Source: Poritiphilus sp965212595
GTDB lineage: Bacteria > Bacteroidota > Bacteroidia > Flavobacteriales > Flavobacteriaceae
Reading direction: 5' to 3'
Assembly (NCBI GenBank): GCA_965212595.1
Contig: CBDBVE010000007.1
Location: 647,966 to 711,965, forward strand
Length of the DNA: 64,000 nucleotides
In this document: piece by piece, positions 27,499 to 37,332 of the stretch
How the letters are laid out: each line of letters opens with the position of its first letter
Position numbering within the stretch: the stretch's first letter is position 1
Position numbers and translations under genes: made by a program
Notes under the pieces: model-generated
Seen by the model: the letters and a program-made list of their open reading frames with translations, nothing else
Told to the model about the DNA's origin: nothing
Database searches by the model: none

Positions 27499-30400
27499 TT
27501 ACTCCGTCGCAAAATGTTGAAATTTTTCGAGGTACTGATTAAAAATCAAGCTTTCCTTTTTGGCAAAATCCTCATCCATATTTCTTATGAGCAGGTCTAA
27601 ATTTCTGCGGTAGGCTTCAATTTCGATTACAATGTCTTCAAGTTGTTCGTATTGCTCTGCTAAAGGCAAATGCGCATAATAAGTTAAACGCTCCTGATAC
27701 ACCTTTTTCAGTTTAGAAAAAAGTTCCCTCGCCTTTCTTGTCTCCCCCACCTTATAGTAACCGTCTAAAAAAGGCTCCACAAAAGTATAGTAGCCAAAGA
27801 ATTCAATGGGTATGTTGGTCGTTGCCAGATGCAATATCTCTTTGGCTTTTTCTATTTCACCCTCTTCCAAAAACGCCTCAAGTAACCTGGCGAGACTAAT
27901 TCGAAAAGATACCCCACCTTGCTTTCTGGTCTGCGGATCATGATAGATTTCTTGATCACCTGAGTTCCCCCAGGTCCAATTTTTTACAATGCTGTACATA
28001 AGTTCGCTATCTACGCGGCCCATATCAACGGGGCTTTGGTAATCGGTTTTGATGGGTACCAGCTTGTAAACAAGGCCATCTAGCTGAAGGTAGTCTTTTA
28101 ACCATAAGAACTCAGCATCGTCAAAACTACCTCCTGAGAAATACAGCGGTCTTTTCCAATCGTTATTGGCAAGAATATCTAACATGATGATATTTCCTTT
28201 GCCTAAGGCTGTTGTGGGTAAATCAATATCCATATAATCAACCATCAAAGAACTATCCTTTGCCTTTACCAAACCATATTTGATAGCGTTTTCCTTATTT
28301 ACAGGGACTCTAATTTTATTGGTAGGATAGAATACAGTTTCGAGATCACTCTCCGGATAGCTGCTCAGGTCGGCACCTTGACTCTCTAAAAGACTTCTGA
28401 TCTTTGTTTTGGGATGATCACTTGCTATCCACTTCATAAAATCCTTTATGTACCAACGATTCTCGGTAAGTGGTTGATAAAAGATAACGTCCCTGGAACC
28501 CCACTTATAAAGATCATGAGTTAGCTGAGACGGTATGGGTTCACTTTTATAAGCCTTGCGTTTCATCTGATCAATATACCAATCTGTATTCGCATAGGTA
28601 GTCACCATGATTCTGACATCGGTACGGTATTCTTCAATTTCCTGCGCATACCATAAAGGAAAAGTGTCGTTATCTCCGATTGTAAATAAAATAGCCCCGA
28701 CATCCTTTTGGGTGGAATCTAAATAGGCCTTGGCCATACTATTTGCAGTATAACGCCTGGAACGGTCATGGTCGTCCCAATTCTGAAATGCCATAAGTCC
28801 GGGTACCGCGCAAAGACAAAGTATGCTTAATAAAACAATAGCGGTTTTCGTTCTAAGCCGTTTAAATAGGATGCCGGATAGGCCGTATACTCCCATCCCT
28901 ATCCATAATGAAAAAATATAAAAAGACCCTACCAGGGAGTAGTCGCGCTCTCGAGGTTGAAAAATTACCGGATTTGTATAAAACTGGATAGCAATTCCGG
29001 TAAACACAAAAAAGACAAAGAGCACCCAAAAGTTTTTGGGGTCTCTGGAAATTTGAGATACAAGCCCTATTACTCCCAGTAGTAAAGGCAAGAAAAAATA
29101 GGTATTCCTGCCTTTGTTATCAAGGATCTCACTAGGTAGGTTTTCCTGGCTCCCAAATTTAAGAGCATCAATAAAACCAATTCCGCTCAACCATTCTCCG
29201 TGCTTATCATAACGTCCCTGTACATCATCTTGTCTACCCACAAAATTCCACAGAAAATAGCGCCAGTACATGTAGCCCCATTGATATTCCAAAAGGTATT
29301 TGAAGTTGTCCCAAACGGTTGGTGGTATTACTTCTATATAATCCTTGAATTTCTTTAAAAACGCCTCATATTGCTCTGCGGTCACTCCTTCATTTCTGTA
29401 ATTTTCCCTAAACTCCCCGATCGCATCTACTACTGTCTGGTTAGCCAGATAAGAACTCTTGATTTTAAATTTTAAAGGTCCAAAATAACGCATATAGTTT
29501 GCGGCGGACTCACCGCTCCACATTCTGGGCAGAAGTCCCCGATGTTCAGGGTTAGGCCCTCTGAGAGCTTCTTTGTAATGATTTACAATGACGTATTTTC
29601 CCAACTTTTCATCTCTTTCGTATTTAGGGTTTTCATCTTTGCTTTCACCAGCCGGGGCAAATCGATCAGAATAATAAGTGCCGTAAAAAGGGCTATCCGT
29701 ACTTGGGTACTGTTCCCTATTGTAGTATGCCAAGAGCGCCCTTGCATCAGAAGGATTTGCCTCATTAATGGTAACATTAGCGCTGGCTCTTATGGGTAGC
29801 ATAAGCCAGGAAGAAAAACCAAAAAAAAGAAACATCGCGCATAACAGAAGTGTATTTGCAAAAGGCAAGTTTCTTTTTTTTGTAGCCCGCAATCCCCAAA
29901 TGAAGGCTCCTAGAAATAATATGCCCATAAGAGCGGAGCCAAAGTTAAAGGGAAGCCCAAACTGATTTACAAAAAACACCTCACTCCATCCAAACAATTT
30001 TAAAACGTAGGTCAAAGAGAATTTGTAGACCAGTAGTAAAACAATCACGACTGCTATATTAGCTATCAGGAAATTAGAAAGTGTAACTTTTTTATATCTC
30101 TTAAAATAAAAAAGCAATCCAATGGAGGGTATTGCGAGAAAACCCATGAACTGAATGCCAAAGGTTAATCCTGTAATAAAAGCGATAAGAATCAGCCATT
30201 TATCACTTCTTGAACGATCTATTTCATCTGTCCATTTAAGTCCCAACCACAGCAGTAAAGCCATAATAAAACTGGCCATCGAATAGACCTCTGTTTCGGT
30301 CGCGTTAAACCAAAAACTGTCCGAAAAAGTAAAGCTGAGCGCTCCGACTATACCGCTCCCAAGGACTACGATTGCCGTATTTGAAGGTATTTTTTCTTCT

Positions 30401-30726
30401 TTCCTGGCCAGCTTCATAGTCAAATTAGTTAATGTCCAGAAAAGAAATAAAATGGTAAAGGCGCTAGAAATGCAGGAGACATAATTTACCATTAAGGCAA
30501 TTTGGGACTTATCTGACGCAAACAGAGAAAAGAAGGCCCCTATCATTTGCAGTAGCGGGGCTCCAGGCTGGTGCGCAACCTCTAACTTGGCCGCGGCCGT
30601 AATATACTCTCCGCAATCCCAAAAACTATTGGTAGGTTCAACTGTCAAGGTATATGTGCCAAGAGCAATGCCAAAAACTATCCAGCCAAGAAGTGTGTTC
30701 CATTTCCTAAAGGCTGTAGCGTTCAT
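27499..30726 (-). CDS. DUF2723 multi-spanning membrane protein, GT-C-like
   Basis: A 1075-residue protein. The N-terminal 330 residues contain many membrane helices, and the first outside loop carries acidic and conserved residues (NSFWDCGEYITAA, then HQPGAPL), the DUF2723 hallmark, comparable to GT-C O-mannosyltransferases. A second membrane block lies at about 540-660, and a large soluble C-terminal domain (with FTIGDNDTFPLWYAQ) and helical repeats follow. Likely a glycosyltransferase using a lipid-linked sugar donor on the periplasmic side; activity is inferred from the fold family. Single gene, convergent with gldA. Confidence 0.85.
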   Translation of the reverse strand: MNATAFRKWNTLLGWIVFGIALGTYTLTVEPTNSFWDCGEYITAAAKLEVAHQPGAPLLQMIGAFFSLFASDKSQIALMVNYVSCISSAFTILFLFWTLTNLTMKLARKEEKIPSNTAIVVLGSGIVGALSFTFSDSFWFNATETEVYSMASFIMALLLWLGLKWTDEIDRSRSDKWLILIAFITGLTFGIQFMGFLAIPSIGLLFYFKRYKKVTLSNFLIANIAVVIVLLLVYKFSLTYVLKLFGWSEVFFVNQFGLPFNFGSALMGILFLGAFIWGLRATKKRNLPFANTLLLCAMFLFFGFSSWLMLPIRASANVTINEANPSDARALLAYYNREQYPSTDSPFYGTYYSDRFAPAGESKDENPKYERDEKLGKYVIVNHYKEALRGPNPEHRGLLPRMWSGESAANYMRYFGPLKFKIKSSYLANQTVVDAIGEFRENYRNEGVTAEQYEAFLKKFKDYIEVIPPTVWDNFKYLLEYQWGYMYWRYFLWNFVGRQDDVQGRYDKHGEWLSGIGFIDALKFGSQENLPSEILDNKGRNTYFFLPLLLGVIGLVSQISRDPKNFWVLFVFFVFTGIAIQFYTNPVIFQPRERDYSLVGSFYIFSLWIGMGVYGLSGILFKRLRTKTAIVLLSILCLCAVPGLMAFQNWDDHDRSRRYTANSMAKAYLDSTQKDVGAILFTIGDNDTFPLWYAQEIEEYRTDVRIMVTTYANTDWYIDQMKRKAYKSEPIPSQLTHDLYKWGSRDVIFYQPLTENRWYIKDFMKWIASDHPKTKIRSLLESQGADLSSYPESDLETVFYPTNKIRVPVNKENAIKYGLVKAKDSSLMVDYMDIDLPTTALGKGNIIMLDILANNDWKRPLYFSGGSFDDAEFLWLKDYLQLDGLVYKLVPIKTDYQSPVDMGRVDSELMYSIVKNWTWGNSGDQEIYHDPQTRKQGGVSFRISLARLLEAFLEEGEIEKAKEILHLATTNIPIEFFGYYTFVEPFLDGYYKVGETRKARELFSKLKKVYQERLTYYAHLPLAEQYEQLEDIVIEIEAYRRNLDLLIRNMDEDFAKKESLIFNQYLEKFQHFATE

Positions 30727-30929
30727 GGTAGCAATAATTGAGAATATGCATATACAAAGGAAACGTGCTCGACGGACTAATGGAAGATATTAGGGGTTGT
30801 AAAAAGGTACTAGTCCCGGTACTAAAATTGACTATTAAAAGGAATTGTGGGATCTAAGAATTGAAAAACGGAAAGTGAGAGCTTGAAACTAGCTGCAGGA
30901 GTACAGACAACAGGCTCCTATCGATGATG

Positions 30930-31910
30930 TCACCTTTGGCCCAGCAGCTCTTTGCGACTGGCCACATTTAATTTTTGGTAAATGTTGGTTATGTGTGTTT
31001 TAACAGTACTTACACTAATAAATAGCTCATTTGCGATTTCTTTGTTTGTTTTCCCCTCGAGAATAAGCATTCGAACATTCCGTTCCTGCTGGCTTAAAGG
31101 AGTTACAGTAGCTACCTTCATCCTTTTGCGAGCCCGGACCATTAACCATAAAAGAAGTAGAATGATCCCAGTTAAAAGCAAGTTAAGCCAAATACTATAC
31201 TCGTAGTTCTTCGTTGTTTCCTCTTGTACCAGCAAAGCAAGTTTTTGCTCCAGAAAAACGTAATCTTTTCGGGCTATTGCACTAGATCTAAGCTCCTTTA
31301 AAAGTTCCTGATAATAATCTGGGTTTTCAAGAATGTCTTTATCTAAAAGCTTTTTATGCTCCAGTTCACGGATACTGATAAGCTTTACCATAAGAATCTG
31401 AAGAGAATCTTTGGTAAACGCCCTATACGGTCTTGCCTCTTCTATAGTCTGGGTTTCCTTGCCCTCATTGGCATAAAATCGCTGTTCAAATTTTCGCAAT
31501 CGCTGCCATTCGATATCCGCTTGATTTGTGGTGTTGTATTCCGCAAATCCGGGCCGGCCTTTTTTGAAAAGTACGGTGTCTTTATTTGTAAGTAGAAGTA
31601 ATTGGTCTGTGTTTAAGGTATTCTTTAGCGCTTTTTCAACTTTGTCTATGTGAAGTTGGTATACAGCTGCCTTATCTTCTAGCAATTCTCGTTTAAAAGA
31701 AAAAAACCCTTCCTCATTAATCGAAGAAATGCCAATCAACCTTGTATTTATGCCTTCCGGAAGATCTTTGAGCTCTATTTTAGTGAGGTGAATATTTTGT
31801 TCTGGGGATTTGTTACCATCAAGATTTACATATCCAGAAATGGCGTCTTGAGCACTTAACTGAGTGACGAAAACCAATAAAGCCAGAAACAACTTATCCT
31901 TTTTGAACAT
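30930..31910 (-). CDS. Membrane-anchored LuxR-type transcriptional regulator
   Basis: A 326-residue protein with a signal peptide (LALLVFVTQLSAQ), an extracytoplasmic domain of about 215 residues, one membrane span (WLNLLLTGIILLLLWLMV, about 243-260) and a cytoplasmic LuxR/GerE helix-turn-helix (SQQERNVRMLILEGKTNKEI, then STVKTHITNIYQKLNV). It lacks a receiver or kinase domain, so it would sense outside the membrane and bind DNA directly as a one-component system. The ligand is unknown. Upstream and downstream genes read as separate units. Confidence 0.83.
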   Translation of the reverse strand: MFKKDKLFLALLVFVTQLSAQDAISGYVNLDGNKSPEQNIHLTKIELKDLPEGINTRLIGISSINEEGFFSFKRELLEDKAAVYQLHIDKVEKALKNTLNTDQLLLLTNKDTVLFKKGRPGFAEYNTTNQADIEWQRLRKFEQRFYANEGKETQTIEEARPYRAFTKDSLQILMVKLISIRELEHKKLLDKDILENPDYYQELLKELRSSAIARKDYVFLEQKLALLVQEETTKNYEYSIWLNLLLTGIILLLLWLMVRARKRMKVATVTPLSQQERNVRMLILEGKTNKEIANELFISVSTVKTHITNIYQKLNVASRKELLGQR

Positions 31911-31971
31911 TAGGCTATTTTAATTCCCTAAAGTTAGGTGATTCCTGGGCCAAAATCAATACAATTTTAAG

Positions 31972-33489
31972 CTATAATCGCTCCTTTAAAATAGCGATCA
32001 TTGTTTGGATGCCCTCCCTGTAATTGCCTAGTCTCAAATTTTCGTTGGGGCTGTGCTGATTGTTATCTCTATTTACAGTAGGAACAGTCACGGCCGGGAT
32101 ACCTAAGGTAGTTACAAAAGGAGAGATAGGGATCGAACCTCCACTCATACGGATCATTACCGGGTCTTCTTTAAAAGTTTTTTTCAGGGCTCTTCTCAAC
32201 CAAGCGCCAACTTCTGTATGGAAATCTGTCCTAAAAGACTGATACGAAATTTCCGAATTGAAAGTCGCTATTTTTTCATGAGTAAGACGTTCTTCTTTGC
32301 TGGGTTCTTTGTCTATTACATAATATCCTTGTGCTTCTATATGATCCCTGACTAGATTCAACAAGCGTTCTGGTTTGGTTTCTAACACCAACCTCACGTC
32401 GATTTCGGCTCTTGCCCAACCTGGCACTATAGTGCGTACCTTCTCATCTATCCAACCAGATTGCAATCCCCTGATATTCAGGGAGGGGTATTGAATAGCT
32501 TCCTGGTAATACCGCCCTACCTCGTCCGTAGCCGCAATTTGTAAGCGGTTTTTTATGCCTTCTTCATCATCAGGTACAGCCTTGAGAGCCTTTTCGGTTT
32601 CTTCACTGATGTTTACACCATCGTAAAATCCCGGAATTATTACCCTTCCCCTTTCATCTTTCATAGAAGCCAATAATTTAGACATGCGAAGCGCGGGATT
32701 GGGAGCATAATTTCCAAAATGTCCGCTATGTTGTGGAACCACTGGCCCATAAGTAGTTAGGGTAATAGTGGCAATGCCCCTGGCGCCAAAAGTAAGCGTA
32801 GGTTTATTTGTGATATGTCTTGGACCGTCAAAAATAATTAGCATATCTGCACCCAGCAATTCGTTATTGGCGATCACCGCTTCGGGCAAACGAGGCGAAC
32901 CTAATTCCTCCTCAAAATCCATAATTACTTTGACATTGTAGTTGGGTTTTATACCTTCTGATGCGGTAGCATCAAGTGCCGCCAAAAACATGGCTATCGG
33001 GCCTTTGGCGTCACTGGCCGAACGGGCGAAAACCCTCCAATCATCTTTGTAATCCGCAATTTGCTCCCATGGAATTTCTTTCCATTTGCCCTCTACACCT
33101 GGTTTTTTCAAAGCTGGTATATAAGGGCTTTCCTGGAACCAGCGAGTGCTATCTACGGGTTGCCCGTCTACCTGCAGGTAAATCAGCACTGTACTTTTGG
33201 CGCCTTTGTGTTGTCTTTCTGCGAGTAGCAGAGGAACCGCTTCTGTCTGTATACGTGTGGTATTAAACTCGCGCTTTTGAAACTCATTCTCGCACCATTT
33301 TACATTGGCTTCTATAGCATCGGGGTAAAAAGCATCGTTAGGGATACTCAACAAGGCTCTTAGCATGGGAAACGATTTCTGAGTGAATTCTTCGGCTAAG
33401 GCATTACGATCCTGGTTTTGCTGGGTATGGGCGCTGGTCCATATCAGACAACAGACAAGAAGAAAGAAGCTAGATTTGAAAGTTTTCAT
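31972..33489 (-). CDS. Exported M20-family peptidase-like protein
   Basis: A 505-residue exported protein (signal peptide ending SAHTQ). The M20/M28 order of motifs is clear: TVLIYLQVDGQPVD, SASDAKGPIAMF, the Glu-Glu catalytic/metal pair in MDFEEELGSP, the dimerisation domain after HSGHFGNYAPNPA, and the last metal His in NNQHSPNENL. At the first metal site the usual HxD is QVD: the His is replaced by Gln while the bridging Asp stays. Whether it is still an active di-zinc enzyme is therefore open. Likely periplasmic dipeptidase or carboxypeptidase. Confidence 0.8.
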   Translation of the reverse strand: MKTFKSSFFLLVCCLIWTSAHTQQNQDRNALAEEFTQKSFPMLRALLSIPNDAFYPDAIEANVKWCENEFQKREFNTTRIQTEAVPLLLAERQHKGAKSTVLIYLQVDGQPVDSTRWFQESPYIPALKKPGVEGKWKEIPWEQIADYKDDWRVFARSASDAKGPIAMFLAALDATASEGIKPNYNVKVIMDFEEELGSPRLPEAVIANNELLGADMLIIFDGPRHITNKPTLTFGARGIATITLTTYGPVVPQHSGHFGNYAPNPALRMSKLLASMKDERGRVIIPGFYDGVNISEETEKALKAVPDDEEGIKNRLQIAATDEVGRYYQEAIQYPSLNIRGLQSGWIDEKVRTIVPGWARAEIDVRLVLETKPERLLNLVRDHIEAQGYYVIDKEPSKEERLTHEKIATFNSEISYQSFRTDFHTEVGAWLRRALKKTFKEDPVMIRMSGGSIPISPFVTTLGIPAVTVPTVNRDNNQHSPNENLRLGNYREGIQTMIAILKERL

Positions 33490-33506
33490 ATCATCAAAGT
33501 AAATGG

Positions 33507-34472
33507 CTAATCTGCAATAGTAACAATTAAATTTCCGGTTTTTTGACCACTTTCGGCATATTCAAATGCTTTTGGGACCTCCTCTAGGGTATATTCCCTG
33601 TCAATAACAGGCGTAAATTTACCTTCTTCCATCAATTCTTTAACCATCAGTACGCTTCTTTTAATATCAAAAGGAATAGGAAACCGAACTTTCTTAGCTC
33701 CAAAAAGTGGTGTCAATAAAGCCAGGAAAATATTCTGACTCATATACCCAAGTTCGGATGAAATATAGGTTCCCTTCGACTCTAGCAGCCGTTTGCATTT
33801 AAAGAAGCTACTCTTGCCAACGGCGTCAAAAATATGATGGAATTTATCTATTCTCCTGCTGAAATCCTCTTTTTCATAATCAATGACTTCAACGGCCCCA
33901 AGTTGCTTCATAAGCTCCATGTTTTTAGTATTCCCTACCGCGGTGACACTTACATCATAGGTTTTTAGCAGTTGAACAGCGGCCGAACCAATAGCGCCGG
34001 TGGCTCCATTCACCAATACCTTCTGACCGGCCTTAATTTTCACTTTGTTTATCATATTATGGGCATAATGCGCCCCTTCTATACTTGCCGCCACTTCTTT
34101 ATAACTGCTTCCTTCCGGGATTTTTGCAAGCCCTTTATTTTCGTTGAAAACCAAATATTCGGCATAACTATTCGCCCCCTGATCATCAAATCCAAAAACC
34201 TTATCGCCTATCTGAAAAGAGGATACGTCTTTGCCAGTTTCGACCACCTCCCCGGCAAACTCTGTACCTAAAATTGGGTTCTTTGGTCTTAATAAGCCGG
34301 TCAGGAAACGCATGATAAAAGGTTTGGCCCTCAGCATGGCACAATCTGTCCTGTTGACCGTTGTAAAATGGACTTTTATAAGCAATTCGTTCAATTTAGG
34401 ACGAGGCTTTTCTACTTCGCCTAACCCGAGGACGGAAGGAGGGCCGTATTTTTTGTAAATCACCGCTTTCAT
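33507..34472 (-). CDS. Zinc-independent MDR-family NAD(P)-dependent oxidoreductase
   Basis: A 321-residue medium-chain dehydrogenase/reductase resembling quinone oxidoreductases. Seen: N-terminal GroES-like domain (ILGTEFAGEVVETGKDV) and the nucleotide loop NGATGAIGSAAVQLLK with downstream VIDYEKEDF. The structural-zinc cysteine cluster of classical alcohol dehydrogenases is absent. The substrate is unknown, though enones or quinones are typical. Its start overlaps the end of the VOC gene by four bases, implying a two-gene operon. Confidence 0.85.
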   Translation of the reverse strand: MKAVIYKKYGPPSVLGLGEVEKPRPKLNELLIKVHFTTVNRTDCAMLRAKPFIMRFLTGLLRPKNPILGTEFAGEVVETGKDVSSFQIGDKVFGFDDQGANSYAEYLVFNENKGLAKIPEGSSYKEVAASIEGAHYAHNMINKVKIKAGQKVLVNGATGAIGSAAVQLLKTYDVSVTAVGNTKNMELMKQLGAVEVIDYEKEDFSRRIDKFHHIFDAVGKSSFFKCKRLLESKGTYISSELGYMSQNIFLALLTPLFGAKKVRFPIPFDIKRSVLMVKELMEEGKFTPVIDREYTLEEVPKAFEYAESGQKTGNLIVTIAD

Positions 34473-34846
34473 TCAGAACCCTTTCCAAAAGACAAAATAT
34501 GGCCACTAGGGTCTGTCACATCAAAATCGGTCATACCATATTCGTAGGTGGCAGGCGGGGTAATTTCCTTTACGTCTTTCTCCACAAATTCTTCATACAC
34601 GGCTTGCACATCGTGTACAAAAACATAGACCTTTGTATGCCTAGCGCCAATATGCTTATCTTCGTTTAAAAGCGTAAAATGCAATCCCACATCGCCTCGT
34701 TTAAGGACCGCATATTGAATAGGATCTTGCCAGGTAAAATTTACTGTAAAACCTAACTTATCTCTATAAAATGCTAGGGTTTGCTCCATATCGTACACAC
34801 CTAAAACGCTGGCGAAATGAGAGAACAACTGTTTATTGTCAGACAT
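34469..34846 (-). CDS. VOC-fold protein (glyoxalase/bleomycin-resistance type)
   Basis: A 125-residue single-domain VOC protein: SVLGVYDMEQTLAFYRDKLGF at the N-terminus, HFTLLNEDKHIGARHTKVYV in the middle and FDVTDPSGHILSFGKGSE at the end, the classical bleomycin-resistance pattern. I took the ATG at 34846 (MSDNKQLF) because the eight residues before it are not conserved. Coupled to the MDR gene by a four-base overlap. Substrate unknown. Confidence 0.83.
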   Translation of the reverse strand: MSDNKQLFSHFASVLGVYDMEQTLAFYRDKLGFTVNFTWQDPIQYAVLKRGDVGLHFTLLNEDKHIGARHTKVYVFVHDVQAVYEEFVEKDVKEITPPATYEYGMTDFDVTDPSGHILSFGKGSE

Positions 34847-35072
34847 GAATTTAGATTTAGATACCTCCAATTTTTAAGACCAAGAGGCCTTAATTTTGCC
34901 TTAGTAATTTACTAAATAAAAATACAAGGTTCTAAATACTTTTAGACTCAGTTTGCAGCAAGAAAAGAAGTCAGGGATTTTTCACTGCTTGGAATCGTGT
35001 TATTCCTTGTTTGATAACTTTAAAGCGCTTAAAAGAACAAGGGCAACTGCGGCCGACAGTCGTGACATGTTA

Positions 35073-36041
35073 CTACTCTTTAGCTCCAACACTAATGAGA
35101 TAATCTACGACCTCCTGATGGTCTTCTCTAAGGGCCATTTTAAGCGCATTGCGTCTTTCAGAATTAAAGCCAAAACCGTCTCGTACAGTCATATTTACAT
35201 CTGCCCCTTTTCCGACCAAATATTTAACTATCTCCAGATGGCCACCCCATGCCGCCCTGATTAGAGGAGTTTCATCTCCTCTGACATGTGCATTAACATT
35301 GGCCCCTGACTCCACTAAAAATTTCACTACCTCCAGGTGTCCAGAACGCGATGCCATAATAAGGGGGTTTCCATCACCACCACTGGACTTGTTGACATTG
35401 GCTCCAAGCTTTACCATGGCAATAACCATCTCTAAATTGCCCTGAGATGCCGCCTGGATTAGTGCTGTTCCATCACCGGGAGTATCTTTATCTATATCTG
35501 CAGAATAGCTCATTAACAGTTTCAAAACTTTGATCTGATCTGTAGCCGCAGCTATCATAATAGGGCTTCCATCACCATCCATATCAATATCCGGATCGGC
35601 ACCTTTCTTAAGAAGTAGTTTCACAATCTCATAGTTTTTTCCCCTTACCGCCGCAATCAGGGGTGTGCCATCATTTGGAATCCGGGCATTTACATTGGCC
35701 CCTTTGTCCACGAGGTAAGAAACTATATCCAGCTTGCCCTTTTGAGCAGCTATCATAAGGGCGCTTGCATCGTTTCGAGCTCTATAAGATGGCCTGGCAC
35801 CATTTTCAATCAACAAACGGATTATTTTTAGGTCGCCAATGGTAGCCGCAACGCCTAGGGGCGAGCGTGGCTGATCTTCACCATAGAAGGCACAATTGGG
35901 GTTAACATCCTTCAGTAAGTTCTGTACTTCAACAATATCTCCACTTCGTATTGCATTTAATAATTCGTTACACGGATTGGTCTGAGCGTTTGCAACTATC
36001 GAAACCAGCAGCAGTGCTAAAAGGGAAGCTAAGTATTTCAT
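35073..36041 (-). CDS. Exported ankyrin-repeat protein
   Basis: A 322-residue protein: signal peptide (MKYLASLLALLLVSIVANA) and then about eight ankyrin repeats to the end, with repeated GDG/DGTPLIAA, EIVKLLLKKGADPDI and LVEKGANVN-type units. Spacing is close to 33 residues per repeat. Probably a periplasmic protein-protein interaction module; the partner is unknown. Divergent from the histidine kinase gene. Confidence 0.9.
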   Translation of the reverse strand: MKYLASLLALLLVSIVANAQTNPCNELLNAIRSGDIVEVQNLLKDVNPNCAFYGEDQPRSPLGVAATIGDLKIIRLLIENGARPSYRARNDASALMIAAQKGKLDIVSYLVDKGANVNARIPNDGTPLIAAVRGKNYEIVKLLLKKGADPDIDMDGDGSPIMIAAATDQIKVLKLLMSYSADIDKDTPGDGTALIQAASQGNLEMVIAMVKLGANVNKSSGGDGNPLIMASRSGHLEVVKFLVESGANVNAHVRGDETPLIRAAWGGHLEIVKYLVGKGADVNMTVRDGFGFNSERRNALKMALREDHQEVVDYLISVGAKE

Positions 36042-36250
36042 TTTTTTTCAGATTTAATATTTCATGTCAAACTTAGAAAAGATAAAAAGGCGTTTGTGAT
36101 TAAGTAGATGAAAAGGGCTTACCGCCATATGGAAAGTTATTTTAAGCCGCTCATCCGGTTGGTCATCTAAAAAGTCGGATAAAGGGGTAGTTATCCCTTT
36201 TTTATCGATTTTACCTTAAAGAAGTCCTAATTTTAGTTAATGTTGTATCG

Positions 36251-37327
36251 ATGAGTTCTGACACCAGGTTTGTTGATAAGGTTTTAAGACGGAGATGGTT
36301 GTCCCATCTTTTATTTTGGGGTGGGCTTTTTTTCATCCTAACACTATTGGCCTTTTTAAATACCGGATCTTTAAAACAGCACTTCTTCAACTATCTGGCA
36401 TTGCTGCCTTTCCAAATGATGGCGGCTTATACTTTGGTCTACTATCAAGTACCTAAGCTTCTCTTAAAGAAGAAATACCTCCCTTTTGCCATTTCTTTAT
36501 TGCTAGCTGTTTACTTTTTTTCGCTCCTTGCGCGTATTGGTATCGTTCATATCGCGGAACCATTTATTAGAACGGACTTTGAGCAGGAATCCATTCTGGA
36601 AATTCTCTCGGACCCCTACTACCTACTTGCTGTATACGCTCCCGCCATTTATGTAACCGCCTTTTTGATGTTGGCCGTAAAAATGATTCTGGAGCGCTTT
36701 CAGGAGAAACACGATCTGGAGGTTTTGCGTGGAGAAAAGCTAAGTAATGAAATAAAATTTCTGAAGGCTCAAATACACCCTCATTTTCTTTTCAATACCC
36801 TGAACAACCTATACGCCCTTACCCTCACAAAGTCTGATACCGCTCCTGAAATGGTATTGAAACTTTCTGAAATGCTGGATTATATTCTGTACCAGTGTAA
36901 CGTTCCCCGCATTGAAGTCCTTAAAGAAGTTGAATTGATTGAGAATTATATTGACTTAGAGCAACTTCGATATGGAGAGCAATTAGAGCTGCAGTTTAAA
37001 CACGAAATAGATGACCATCAAATTAAGATAGCCCCGCTAATATTGTTGCCCCTGGTTGAAAACGCTTTTAAGCATGGGGCAGGTAGCTTTGAAAAAAAGC
37101 CGCAAATTAAAATAGCCCTTACGGTTGTTAGAGGGCAGTTTCGGTTTAATGTTTTTAACACTAAGCCCGAAAATTCAACAAAAAAGGCCGATGATTCAGA
37201 TAAGGAGAAGATCGGGCTTGCCAATTTAAAAAGGCAGTTAGAACTAAACTATCCCGGCTCGCATCAACTGCATATTGATGACAAAAAAGACAGCTATCTT
37301 ATAGATCTAAAAATTAATCTCACTTAA
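36251..37327 (+). CDS. LytS-like sensor histidine kinase
   Basis: A 358-residue membrane kinase. Four membrane helices in the first 150 residues, then a coiled linker and the His_kinase domain with the phospho-acceptor in QIHPHFLFNTLNNLYAL and a GHKL ATPase region (LPLVENAFKHGAG, then IGLANLKRQLELNYPG). No separate input domain, so the membrane helices may sense directly. Five bases after its stop begins the LytTR response regulator, its obvious partner. Confidence 0.92.
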   Translation: MSSDTRFVDKVLRRRWLSHLLFWGGLFFILTLLAFLNTGSLKQHFFNYLALLPFQMMAAYTLVYYQVPKLLLKKKYLPFAISLLLAVYFFSLLARIGIVHIAEPFIRTDFEQESILEILSDPYYLLAVYAPAIYVTAFLMLAVKMILERFQEKHDLEVLRGEKLSNEIKFLKAQIHPHFLFNTLNNLYALTLTKSDTAPEMVLKLSEMLDYILYQCNVPRIEVLKEVELIENYIDLEQLRYGEQLELQFKHEIDDHQIKIAPLILLPLVENAFKHGAGSFEKKPQIKIALTVVRGQFRFNVFNTKPENSTKKADDSDKEKIGLANLKRQLELNYPGSHQLHIDDKKDSYLIDLKINLT

Positions 37328-37332
37328 AATTA

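Noticed and set aside
36042..36250. Small RNA or riboswitch in the divergent gap between ankyrin and kinase genes
   Set aside because: No recognisable fold or conserved core was seen; it is ordinary promoter DNA as far as I can read.
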